The notes under the pieces are model-generated. The model saw nothing but the letters and a program-made list of their open reading frames with translations, was not told the origin of the DNA and made no database searches. 64,000 nt of DNA from an uncultured Christensenella sp. (GTDB lineage Bacteria; Bacillota_A; Clostridia; Christensenellales; Borkfalkiaceae): the NCBI GenBank assembly GCA_910579295.1, contig CAJTTC010000008.1:1-64000 (forward strand), read 5' to 3'. Shown here piece after piece: positions 40,008 through 47,688 of the stretch; within the stretch, counting starts at the first letter, position 1; every line of letters starts with the position of its first letter. Both the position numbers and the translations under genes were made by a program.

Positions 40008-40379
40008 TTAAATTTCCGCTATAGCTTCTATTTCGACGAGACAGCCCTTGGGAATATCCTTAACGGCAACGCAGCTGCGGGCGGGGGAAGAGGTGAAGTA
40101 TTTTGCGTAAACAGCGTTGAACGCCGCGAAGTCGGCAATATCGGCAAGGAAGCAGGTTGTTTTGACTACTTTGTCTATGGAAGTGCCCGCCGCTTCCAAG
40201 AGAGCCTTTACGTTTTTGCAGGATTGCTCCGTCTGCTTTGCAACGTCGTCTGTTTCAACGTTGCCCGTCGCGGGATTGACGGGTATCTGTCCGCTAGTAA
40301 ACACTAAGCCGCCGATAATTTTTGCCTGAGAGTAAGGGCCGATAGCCGCGGGCGCTCTGTCGGTTGCAACTGTTTTCAT
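40008..40379 (-). CDS. ridA: RidA family reactive intermediate deaminase
   Basis: A 123-residue RidA protein. It hydrolyses the reactive enamine/imine intermediates made by PLP enzymes such as threonine dehydratase, which is encoded just upstream in the same operon, so the pairing is functionally direct. Signatures: AIGPYSQAKIIGGLVFTSGQIPV near residues 11-33 (partial) and the conserved arginine in SSPARSCVAVKDIPKGCLVEIEAIA near 96-120 (locator). ATG 40379 has GGAG upstream. Confidence 0.94.
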   Translation of the reverse strand: MKTVATDRAPAAIGPYSQAKIIGGLVFTSGQIPVNPATGNVETDDVAKQTEQSCKNVKALLEAAGTSIDKVVKTTCFLADIADFAAFNAVYAKYFTSSPARSCVAVKDIPKGCLVEIEAIAEI

Positions 40380-40399
40380 AATTTTTTTATCTCCGTTTA

Positions 40400-41605
40400 T
40401 CATTTTAAAACTTTAAAACCGCCCTCTTCGAGCTTGCGCCTTATAAGCTTTATCTGCTCGAAGTCCTTGGTTTCAATCTGCAATTTAAGGTAACAGCCGT
40501 TAATAGCCGTGCCCTCGTTGGTTCTTTCGTGCAGGACTGCGGTAACGTTGCCGCCGCAGCTCGCAATAATCTGTGAAACTCCCACAAGCTGACCGGGCTT
40601 ATCCATAAGCTCTAAGGTGAGCGAGCACTGTCTGCCGCTCATTAAAAGTCCGCGGTTTATCACGCGCGAGAGAATGGTTACGTCGATATTGCCGCCCGAA
40701 ATAAGACAGACGACCTTTTTGCCCTTTACGTCGGGTATCTTATTGAACAATACCGCCGCAAGCGACACTGCGCCCGCGCCCTCGGCAATCTGCTTCTGCT
40801 TTTCGATGAGCGCGAGAATGGCGGCTGAAACCTGATCGTCCGTAACCGATGCTATGCCGTCGACGTATTCAGAGCAAATGTCAAATGTCAGACGTCCGGG
40901 CTCTTTAACCGCAATTCCGTCGGCAACGGTGGAAACGGAGGGGAGAGTTTCGATATGTTTATGTTCGATTGAGTTGAGCATACTCGGCGCGCCTGTCGAC
41001 TGTACGCCGTAGACCTTGATTTTGGGGTTGAGCGACTTGACTGCAAACGCCACTCCCGACACAAGTCCGCCGCCGCCCACGGGAACGACTATGACGTCGG
41101 CGTCTTTGACCTGCTCGATTATTTCAAGACCGATTGTGCCCTGCCCCGCGATGACGTCCTCGTCGTCGAAGGGGTGAATGAAGGTATAGCCGTGCTCTTC
41201 GCGCAATTCCTCGGCACGGTTGTGCGCGTCGTCGTAAACGCCGGGCACAAGCAATACCTCCGCGCCGTAGCTTCTCGTTGCTTCAACTTTGGATATGGGC
41301 GCGCCGTCGGGCATGCAAATAATGGACTTTATGCCGAATTTTTTCGATGCGAGAGCGACGCCCTGCGCGTGGTTGCCCGCCGAGCAGGCAATAACGCCCC
41401 GCGCCTTTTCATTGTCGGTGAGCTGCGATATCTTGTAGTAAGCTCCGCGCACCTTGAACGACCCCGTAATTTGCAGGTTTTCGCATTTTAAATACAGCTC
41501 GCAACCGCATGCGTCGGACAGGACGGGGGAGTATATAACGTCGGTCTGCCGAATGGCTTCCTTTAAAACGTAATGAGCGTGATACACTTTATCCAGTGTA
41601 AGCAT
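40400..41605 (-). CDS. ilvA: Threonine ammonia-lyase
   Basis: A 401-residue fold-type II PLP enzyme deaminating threonine to 2-oxobutanoate, the first step to isoleucine, or in catabolism. The PLP lysine lies in ITGSFKVRGAYYKI near residues 46-59; the glycine loop is VPVGGGGLVSGVA near 174-186. A C-terminal ACT domain (from about 325, LELMDKPGQLVGVSQIIAS) suggests allosteric control. Length about 400 and ACT type match the clostridial/catabolic forms. RBS AAGGTGG. It is co-transcribed with ridA. Confidence 0.94.
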   Translation of the reverse strand: MLTLDKVYHAHYVLKEAIRQTDVIYSPVLSDACGCELYLKCENLQITGSFKVRGAYYKISQLTDNEKARGVIACSAGNHAQGVALASKKFGIKSIICMPDGAPISKVEATRSYGAEVLLVPGVYDDAHNRAEELREEHGYTFIHPFDDEDVIAGQGTIGLEIIEQVKDADVIVVPVGGGGLVSGVAFAVKSLNPKIKVYGVQSTGAPSMLNSIEHKHIETLPSVSTVADGIAVKEPGRLTFDICSEYVDGIASVTDDQVSAAILALIEKQKQIAEGAGAVSLAAVLFNKIPDVKGKKVVCLISGGNIDVTILSRVINRGLLMSGRQCSLTLELMDKPGQLVGVSQIIASCGGNVTAVLHERTNEGTAINGCYLKLQIETKDFEQIKLIRRKLEEGGFKVLK

Positions 41606-41637
41606 AATAAATCCACCTTTTGCGTATTATTTCTACG

Positions 41638-41666
41638 ATTATACGCCATAACGCATAAAATGTCAA
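41638..41666 (-). promoter_or_regulatory. Consensus promoter of ilvA-ridA
   Basis: On the minus strand: TTGACA, 17 bases, TATAAT, a full match to the sigma-A consensus. Confidence 0.88.
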
Positions 41667-41783
41667 CTTACACCGCGTAAAAATGAATATATATTCAAAT
41701 TAATATTTTAATTTAACCGACAAAACAACCCAATATCTTTTATTTTGAACAATGATGGGAAGCCAAACATAAATTATTATATA

Positions 41784-41815
41784 CAAAAAAATCCGGATAG
41801 ATAAACTACCCGAAT
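41784..41815 (-). terminator. Terminator of tRNA-Ser
   Basis: The minus strand reads ATTCGGGTAG, loop, CTATCCGGAT followed by seven T, directly after the tRNA 3' end. Confidence 0.88.
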
Positions 41816-41819
41816 TTTT

Positions 41820-41909
41820 TGGCGCAGAGGAGAGGATTCGAACCTCCGTACGTATTCCTACGTAACACGATTTCGAGTCGTGCGCATTCGACCACTCTGC
41901 CACCTCTGC
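41820..41909 (-). tRNA. tRNA-Ser(CGA)
   Basis: The minus strand folds as a class II tRNA: 7-bp acceptor GCAGAGG/CCTCTGC, D-arm TGGCAGAGTGG, anticodon arm ACGACTCGAAATCGT with loop CTCGAAA (anticodon CGA, codon UCG), a long variable arm TACGTAGGAATACGTA, and T-loop GGTTCGAATCC. Discriminator G is followed by an encoded CCA (41820-41822). About 90 nt. Confidence 0.96.
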
Positions 41910-42033
41910 GTACGCGCCAAGCTGATTATTTGTTGCAGAGTTTAACTTAATTCTGCAATCAACTATTACAGTTTACAACAATCTTAAAAAAATTACAAGC
42001 GTTTTTGCGTTGGCAAAGCTAAAAATTTTAAAT

Positions 42034-42987
42034 TCAGAGCACTCCGACCAACAGCGCGAGTAGCGGCAGGGTGGCAATCGAGCAAATCGAGCCCAAAAGC
42101 ACTGTGTTGGCGGCTATGGCTTGTCCCTCGCCGAGAATTTCCGCGTAGTTCTGAATGACGGACGCCACGGGGCACGCTGACATTATGAACATACATAGCG
42201 ACAGCTCTTTGTCAACCTGTAAAAGATACAGAACGGCGAACACGAACAGGGGAAAGACTATCTGGTTGATTGCAACTGCGAAATACTGTAAAACGTTGGT
42301 GAATAGGTCCTTAATCCGAATGGTTGCAAGCCGCATTCCCATAATCAGCATACACATAGGCGTCGTCATTTTGCCGAGAATATTTATCATATTTTCAAGC
42401 TGACCGAGGAATTGCCCGTTCTGAGCGGAAATTTTAAAGCCTGTTATAAACAGCGGAACGGCGACGAGCATACTCAGCATAGCGGGGTTTAAAAACATCG
42501 ACTTAACGCTTATGTATTTTTTGTTGTGCGTGATGATTGCCGAAACCAACGTCCAACCCAAAAGGTTCATTGACAGGAAATATATCATAGAATACGCCGC
42601 AACGTTAGGCGAGGACGGGAACAGCGCCTCCAACAGCGGCACTCCCAAAAACGAGCAGTTTGAAAGCGTGGTGGCAACCGTTGTAATGCGGTAGCGGATA
42701 TCGTCTGACTTTTTGCGGAATATAATGTAAAACAATCCGAGGAAGAGCAGCATTGCCGCCGTAACGATGCCGAAGAATATAAGCAGGTTTAGTCCAAGGG
42801 CGCGGCTGAAATCGGCTTTGTTGAACGAATACAGAGTCAGCGCGGGTTGACAGACAAACATAAGTACCTTTGAAAACGAGGAAATATTTTCGGACTTAAT
42901 AGCCTTTACTTTAACCAGAATATAGCCGGGTATGGCAGTCAGCAGCATAATGCCGACCATTGTCAGAGTAGTTAAAAACGCTTGCAT
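42034..42987 (-). CDS. AEC family transporter
   Basis: A 317-residue permease of the auxin efflux carrier family with about ten helices in two halves. Landmarks: LMFVCQPALTLYSF near residues 42-55, GNCSFLGVPLLEA-like NCSFLGVPLLEALF near 109-122, and CPVASVIQNYAEILG near 275-289. Bacterial members export or import organic acids such as malate; substrate is unknown. The start lies 6 bases after a consensus -10 with no ribosome-binding site. A broken second AEC gene is at 49056. Confidence 0.88.
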   Translation of the reverse strand: MQAFLTTLTMVGIMLLTAIPGYILVKVKAIKSENISSFSKVLMFVCQPALTLYSFNKADFSRALGLNLLIFFGIVTAAMLLFLGLFYIIFRKKSDDIRYRITTVATTLSNCSFLGVPLLEALFPSSPNVAAYSMIYFLSMNLLGWTLVSAIITHNKKYISVKSMFLNPAMLSMLVAVPLFITGFKISAQNGQFLGQLENMINILGKMTTPMCMLIMGMRLATIRIKDLFTNVLQYFAVAINQIVFPLFVFAVLYLLQVDKELSLCMFIMSACPVASVIQNYAEILGEGQAIAANTVLLGSICSIATLPLLALLVGVL

Positions 42988-42993
42988 GGGACG

Positions 42994-43022
42994 ATTATAT
43001 CACCGTAAAAATTTTTAAGCAA
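42994..43022 (-). promoter_or_regulatory. Promoter of AEC transporter, predicted leaderless
   Basis: On the minus strand: TTGCTT, 17 bases, TATAAT, then CGTCCC and the ATG. The expected transcript start is the A of ATG. Confidence 0.78.
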
Positions 43023-43113
43023 TTCATTGAGATATATTTGTCGTAACTTTTTTTATTTATCTACTACGGGCGCGTTTCTCATAAATCTCGGGTTGCCGTA
43101 ATAAAATAAATCT

Positions 43114-43818
43114 ATGAGTGTAAAGTCGGTTTTTAATCGGATTTCTTCCCGTCTTAATCCGCTCGCGCGTGTGCTTGCGTGCATATGCGCGTGCGTTCTT
43201 ATACTCATAATAATTATTTGTTGCGCCGTGCCGTCGTGCGGTAAAAAGCTTGATTTTTCGGCAACCTTTTATTACGTCTGTTACGACGCCCCGCGCAACG
43301 TGCAGTCGGCAAGCTCTATGTCGTCGATAGTGCACAGCTACGGCGGCGCGGGGTACATAATAGAGAGCGGCGGCAATTATTACGTTACGGTGGCGTGCTA
43401 TTATACGGACAAAGAGGCGCAGTCCGTCCTCAAACCTCTCGCAAATAAAGGGCTTGAATGCTCGGTAGTTGAAGTGGAGGCGGGCGATATTAAATTAAAG
43501 GGTAGAGCTCAGAGAAACGCGGATTTATATGCGGGCAATATGTGCACTATGCTGTCGTTGTCCCGCCTGTGTTACGACCTTGCCAACAGCCTCGACGAAT
43601 TTGCCGTTACGCAGTCGGCGGCAAAGACCGTGCTGTCGGACGTGCAGACGGGGCTGGATAGCTTGTCAAGGCAGAACGCCTCAAATTGTTTTACGGGCGA
43701 GCTGTCCGCGCTTCGGGCGGAATGCAATGACGTTTCGCACGGTTACGTGCTCTCACGCGACGTGCGCCGTCTGCAAGTTGCCATAACCGACGCCATAGCA
43801 AATATAACGCTGTACTGA
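43114..43818 (+). CDS. Membrane-anchored SPOR-like protein
   Basis: A 234-residue protein with a basic N-terminus, one membrane helix near residues 18-42, then a domain resembling SPOR (FYYVCYDAPRNVQSASSMSS near 53-72, GGAGYIIESGGNYYVTVACY near 77-96, then a YTDKEAQSVL helix). The C-terminal 110 residues are helical. SPOR domains bind denuded glycan strands, so a cell-wall or sporulation role is plausible but unproven. TAAAAT ends 6 bases before the ATG, with a poor -35. Confidence 0.7.
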   Translation: MSVKSVFNRISSRLNPLARVLACICACVLILIIIICCAVPSCGKKLDFSATFYYVCYDAPRNVQSASSMSSIVHSYGGAGYIIESGGNYYVTVACYYTDKEAQSVLKPLANKGLECSVVEVEAGDIKLKGRAQRNADLYAGNMCTMLSLSRLCYDLANSLDEFAVTQSAAKTVLSDVQTGLDSLSRQNASNCFTGELSALRAECNDVSHGYVLSRDVRRLQVAITDAIANITLY

Positions 43819-43824
43819 ATTTAA

Positions 43825-43853
43825 TTGACTAAGAAACGCCTTTGTGATAAACT
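43825..43853 (+). promoter_or_regulatory. Promoter of thyA-folA
   Basis: TTGACT, 17 bases, TAAACT at 43848-43853. Confidence 0.7.
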
Positions 43854-43880
43854 GTAATTAAATATACGGAGGTTGTTTTT

Positions 43881-44711
43881 ATGAGTTATGCCGATAAAGT
43901 TTTTGTGGAAAATATGCGCGACATAATAAATAACGGCGTGTGGGATACGGATTTGCCCGTCCGCCCGAAGTGGAGCGACGGCACGCCCGCGCATACCGTA
44001 AAGAAATTCGGCATAGTCAACCGCTACGACCTGTCAAAGGAATTCCCCATACTCACAATCCGCCGCACATATTTTAAGTCCGCGGTGGACGAGCTGTTAT
44101 GGATCTGGCAGAAAAAGAGCAACAATATAAAGGATTTACATTCCAAGGTATGGAATCAGTGGGCGGACGAAAACGGCAGTATAGGCAAGGCGTACGGCTA
44201 TCAGCTGGGTGTTAAGCACAAGTATAAAGAGGGTGAGTTCGATCAGGTTGACAGGGTCATCTACGATTTGAAGCACAACCCCGCAAGCCGCAGGATAATG
44301 ACGAATATCTATAATTTTGCCGACCTGCACGAGATGAATTTATATCCGTGCGCGTATTCTATGACGTTCAACGTTTCGGGCGATACGCTCAACGGTATCT
44401 TAAATCAGCGTTCCAACGATATGCTCACGGCAAACAATTGGAACGTCGTTCAGTATGCGGTGCTCCTTGTTATGCTTGCGCAGGTTTCGGGATTAAAGGC
44501 GGGAGAGCTGGTGCATGTAATTGCCGACGCTCATATATACGACAGGCATATAGATACCGTAAAGGAGATAATAGAGTGCGAGCAATTCGCCGCGCCTCGC
44601 TTGGAGGTTGACCCCGATATAAAGAATTTTTACGATTTTACGGTAGACAGCTTTAAGCTTGTAGACTATAAGTGCAACGAAAAAAAATATATAATTCCCG
44701 TAGCCGAATAA
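43881..44711 (+). CDS. thyA: Thymidylate synthase, divergent
   Basis: A 276-residue ThyA-type enzyme making dTMP from dUMP with methylenetetrahydrofolate. The catalytic cysteine is in NLYPCAYSMTF, where most enzymes have PCH; RSNDM and NNWNVVQYA keep the catalytic Asp and Asn, and DAHIYDRH keeps the His/Tyr pair. The usual N-terminal RTGTGT loop is altered (SDGTPAHT). Key residues suggest activity despite divergence. RBS CGGAGG. Paired with folA, which recycles dihydrofolate. Confidence 0.9.
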   Translation: MSYADKVFVENMRDIINNGVWDTDLPVRPKWSDGTPAHTVKKFGIVNRYDLSKEFPILTIRRTYFKSAVDELLWIWQKKSNNIKDLHSKVWNQWADENGSIGKAYGYQLGVKHKYKEGEFDQVDRVIYDLKHNPASRRIMTNIYNFADLHEMNLYPCAYSMTFNVSGDTLNGILNQRSNDMLTANNWNVVQYAVLLVMLAQVSGLKAGELVHVIADAHIYDRHIDTVKEIIECEQFAAPRLEVDPDIKNFYDFTVDSFKLVDYKCNEKKYIIPVAE

Positions 44712-44755
44712 TCGGGTAGTTGATGATTAAGGGAATTGTTGATAAGGAAATTATT

Positions 44756-45256
44756 ATGAAAGCTATTTTACACGCCGACAGAGAGTGGGGCATAGGCAAG
44801 AAAAACGGGCTTATGTTCTCCATTCCCGCAGATATGAAATTTTTCAGGGAAACGACTACGGGTAACGTTGTGGTAATGGGCAGTAACACGCTCAAATCGT
44901 TCCCAAATGGCAAGCCGTTAAAGAACCGCACGAATATAGTGTTGTATCCCGACGGCGAGGACAGGGACGACTGCATAATCGTGCGCAGTCTGGACGAGCT
45001 GTTTGCCGAAGTCAGGAAGTACGACGACGGCAAAGTCTATGTGATAGGCGGAGCTATGATGTATAAAACGTTGCTCCCCTACTGCGAAGAAGTGCTTGTG
45101 ACAAAGGTTGACGCAGTTGGCGGCGCGGACGCATATTTTGAAAATCTGGACGAAAATTCAAACTTTGAGCTTGTCTATGCTTCCGATGAGATAGAAACGA
45201 ACGGCTATAAAATAAGGTTTACCACCTATAAAAACCTTGCGCCTTTACGTTTCTGA
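44756..45256 (+). CDS. folA: Dihydrofolate reductase
   Basis: A 166-residue enzyme reducing the dihydrofolate produced by ThyA. Motifs: ADREWGIGKKNGLMFSIPADMKFF near residues 6-29 (partial), VVMGSNTLKSFPNGKPLKNR near 39-58, and VIGGAMMYKTLLPY near 97-110. ATG 44756 has AAGGAA upstream; two upstream in-frame ATGs lack a site and add unconserved residues. Confidence 0.94.
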   Translation: MKAILHADREWGIGKKNGLMFSIPADMKFFRETTTGNVVVMGSNTLKSFPNGKPLKNRTNIVLYPDGEDRDDCIIVRSLDELFAEVRKYDDGKVYVIGGAMMYKTLLPYCEEVLVTKVDAVGGADAYFENLDENSNFELVYASDEIETNGYKIRFTTYKNLAPLRF

Positions 45257-45269
45257 CGGGGGGAAAGCT

Positions 45270-45347
45270 ATGAAGATTATCGACCGGTACGGCGGAAGGC
45301 GTCTATTTTTAATGGATATAACCTGTGCTTATATGGCGTATAAATAA
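45270..45347 (+). CDS. Possible 25-residue small ORF
   Basis: ATG behind GGGGGGAAAGC opens a 25-codon frame (MKIIDRYGGRRLFLMDI at the start) ending before the gdhA promoter. The ribosome-binding site is good, but the peptide matches nothing I recognise. It may be a leader peptide, a gene remnant or chance. Confidence 0.25.
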   Translation: MKIIDRYGGRRLFLMDITCAYMAYK

Positions 45348-45373
45348 CTGCGATAACCAATCTTATGAATAAA

Positions 45374-45414
45374 ATTTGCATAATTATTTTACATATAGTA
45401 TAATTTATGCAAAT
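45374..45414 (+). promoter_or_regulatory. gdhA promoter flanked by an inverted repeat
   Basis: Promoter TTGCAT (45376-45381), 17 bases, TATAAT (45399-45404). A perfect 10-bp inverted repeat, ATTTGCATAA at 45374-45383 and TTATGCAAAT at 45405-45414, brackets it. The repeat is a candidate operator; the TTATGCAAA half recurs in the proB promoter. Confidence 0.7.
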
Positions 45415-45440
45415 AAACGACGTAAGGAGTAATTTTATTT

Positions 45441-46775
45441 ATGTCATATGTAGAGCAGGTTTTGGAAAACCTTAAAAAGACCAATCCCAACGAGCCCGAA
45501 TTTCATCAGGCGGCAACCGAAATTTTAACTTCGCTTGCGCCCGTAGTAGACGCTCACCCCGAGTATCAGGCGGCGGGCTTACTCGAAAGATTTGTAGAGC
45601 CTGAAAGAGTAATAATGTTCAGAGTTCCCTGGGTAGACGATAACGGAAAGGTGCGCGTCAACAAGGGCTATCGCGTACAGTTCAACAGCGCAATAGGACC
45701 TTACAAGGGCGGCTTGCGTTTTCACCCGTCGGTAAACCTGTCCATAATCAAGTTCCTCGGTTTGGAGCAGATTTTAAAGAACAGCTTGACGGGCTTGCCC
45801 ATAGGCGGCGGCAAGGGCGGTTCGGACTTTGACCCCAAGGGTAAGAGCGACAGGGAGGTTATGGCTTTCTGTCAGAGCTTTATGACGGAGCTTTACAGAC
45901 ATATCGGCGCCGATACGGACGTTCCCGCGGGCGATATCGGTGTCGGCGGCAGAGAGATAGGCTATCTTTTCGGTCAGTATAAGAGAATACGCGACGAGCA
46001 TGTGGGCGTGCTTACGGGCAGGGGCTTGACGTACGGCGGTTCGCTTGCAAGGACGGAAGCTACGGGCTACGGCTTGGTTTATATAACGGAAGAGGCGTTA
46101 AAGGTGCGCGGCGACAGCTTTAAGGGTAAGACGGTTGTCATTTCCGGTTCGGGCAACGTTGCTATTTACGCTTGTCAGAAGGCTCAGTCGCTCGGCGCAA
46201 AGGTCGTTGCAATGTACGACAGTAACGGCTACGTTTACGACCCCAACGGCATTCAGCTTGACATCGTTAAAGATATCAAGGAAGTTAAGCGCGGCAGAAT
46301 TAAGGAATACGCCGACAGGGTCAAGGGCGCGAAGTACGTCGAGGGTTGCAAGGGTATTTGGGCTATTCCCTGCGATATCGCATTGCCCTGCGCAACGCAG
46401 AATGAAATCGACGAAGAGAGCGCGAAAATCCTCGTTAAAAACGGAGTAAAGTATGTCGGCGAAGGCGCGAATATGCCCTCCACGCTTGCGGCAATCGAGG
46501 TGTTCCAGAAGGCGGGAGTCGTGTTCCTTCCCGCAAAGGCGGCAAACGCGGGCGGCGTGGCGACAAGCGCGCTCGAAATGGCTCAGTCCTCTGGCAGAAT
46601 GTTCTGGACGTTTGAAGAGGTAGACGCCAAGCTCAAAAACATTATGGTCAATATCTATCACAATATGGATAACGCGGCTAAGGAATACGGCTACGACGGC
46701 AACTACGTAATGGGCGCAAATATTGCAGGCTTTATCAAGGTTGCAACGGCTATGATGGCTCACGGCGTGGTATAA
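45441..46775 (+). CDS. gdhA: NADP-type glutamate dehydrogenase
   Basis: A 444-residue hexameric enzyme interconverting 2-oxoglutarate plus ammonia and glutamate. Substrate-domain motifs: RVQFNSAIGPYKGGLRFHPSV near residues 78-98 (partial), LPIGGGKGGSDFDPKGKSD near 119-137 with the catalytic lysine, and VPAGDIGVGGREIGY near 160-174. The nucleotide-binding domain has VVISGSGNVAIYA near 232-244. Length about 444 is typical of the biosynthetic NADP form. RBS AAGGAG. Confidence 0.95.
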   Translation: MSYVEQVLENLKKTNPNEPEFHQAATEILTSLAPVVDAHPEYQAAGLLERFVEPERVIMFRVPWVDDNGKVRVNKGYRVQFNSAIGPYKGGLRFHPSVNLSIIKFLGLEQILKNSLTGLPIGGGKGGSDFDPKGKSDREVMAFCQSFMTELYRHIGADTDVPAGDIGVGGREIGYLFGQYKRIRDEHVGVLTGRGLTYGGSLARTEATGYGLVYITEEALKVRGDSFKGKTVVISGSGNVAIYACQKAQSLGAKVVAMYDSNGYVYDPNGIQLDIVKDIKEVKRGRIKEYADRVKGAKYVEGCKGIWAIPCDIALPCATQNEIDEESAKILVKNGVKYVGEGANMPSTLAAIEVFQKAGVVFLPAKAANAGGVATSALEMAQSSGRMFWTFEEVDAKLKNIMVNIYHNMDNAAKEYGYDGNYVMGANIAGFIKVATAMMAHGVV

Positions 46776-46801
46776 TTTCCGATAATTCAAGGTTTAATTT
46801 A

Positions 46802-46842
46802 TGCGCCCCGCGCGGAGTTCTCCGCGCGGGGCGCAATTTTTT
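46802..46842 (+). terminator. Strong terminator after gdhA
   Basis: TGCGCCCCGCGCGGA pairs perfectly with TCCGCGCGGGGCGCA around a 4-base loop, then TTTTTT. Confidence 0.93.
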
Positions 46843-46868
46843 CATTCCTTTTTCTGTCACTTATACGT

Positions 46869-46897
46869 TTGACTAATTATGCAAAATAATTTATAAT
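46869..46897 (+). promoter_or_regulatory. Promoter of proBA
   Basis: TTGACT, 17 bases, TATAAT at 46892-46897. The spacer contains TTATGCAAA, as at gdhA. Confidence 0.85.
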
Positions 46898-46917
46898 ATT
46901 CAAAAAAGGAGCGCGGT

Positions 46918-47688
46918 ATGCGGGTAGTAATAAAAATCGGCACGTCGACGTTGACTTATCTCAACGGCTGTCTCAATTTGCGTGCGTTTGAAAATCTGTG
47001 CAAGGTAATAGCCGACGTAAAGAATGCGGGCAACGAAGTAATAATAGTTTCATCGGGAGCAATTGCGCTAGGCAGAAGCAAGCTGTGTCTTGCCGAACGC
47101 CCCGCCGATATTCCCACAAAGCAGGCGGCGGCAGCCGTCGGGCAGTGCGAATTGATGTGCTACTATGACAGAGTTTTTTTGACCTATCACCACAACGTGG
47201 CGCAAATTCTCGTAACCGCCGAGGATCTGTCGGGTGGCGAGCGAACGGACAATTTCGGCAATACCGTCGAGCGTTTATTGAATTTGGGCGCGTTGCCGAT
47301 AATAAACGAAAACGACACCGTTGCCACGGCGGAGATATCCGTCAGCGACAACGACACTCTCTCCGCGCTTGTTTCCGTTGCGGTTGGCGCAAATCTGCTT
47401 GTCCTGCTTTCGGACATAGACGGGCTGTATTCAGCCGACCCGCACGTTGATAAATATGCGCAATTAATTCCCGTAGTCGATAATATAACTCCCGAGCTCG
47501 AAGCTATGGCGGGCGGTTCTGTCAGCGGCGTGGGCACGGGCGGTATGGCGACGAAGATAAGCGCCGCAAAAATCTGTATGGCGGCGGGGTGCGATATGGT
47601 AATCGCAAACGGCTCGGCGTGCGAAAACCTGTATGAATTAGTCAAGGGAAAGGGCGCAGGTACGCGCTTTATGGGTAAAAAACAATGA
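46918..47688 (+). CDS. proB: Glutamate 5-kinase
   Basis: A 256-residue amino-acid kinase, first step of proline synthesis from glutamate. Motifs: VVIKIGTSTLT near residues 3-13, VSSGAIALGRSKL near 44-56, INENDTV near 130-136, and GVGTGGMATKISAAK near 201-215. The C-terminal PUA domain found in many ProB proteins is absent, so this is the short type. RBS AAAGGAG. Overlaps proA by 4 bases (ATGA). Confidence 0.95.
   Translation: MRVVIKIGTSTLTYLNGCLNLRAFENLCKVIADVKNAGNEVIIVSSGAIALGRSKLCLAERPADIPTKQAAAAVGQCELMCYYDRVFLTYHHNVAQILVTAEDLSGGERTDNFGNTVERLLNLGALPIINENDTVATAEISVSDNDTLSALVSVAVGANLLVLLSDIDGLYSADPHVDKYAQLIPVVDNITPELEAMAGGSVSGVGTGGMATKISAAKICMAAGCDMVIANGSACENLYELVKGKGAGTRFMGKKQ

Noticed and set aside
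41700..41903. Minus-strand open frame beginning MAEWSNAHDSKS
   Set aside because: It is the translation of tRNA-Ser itself, a well-known artefact.
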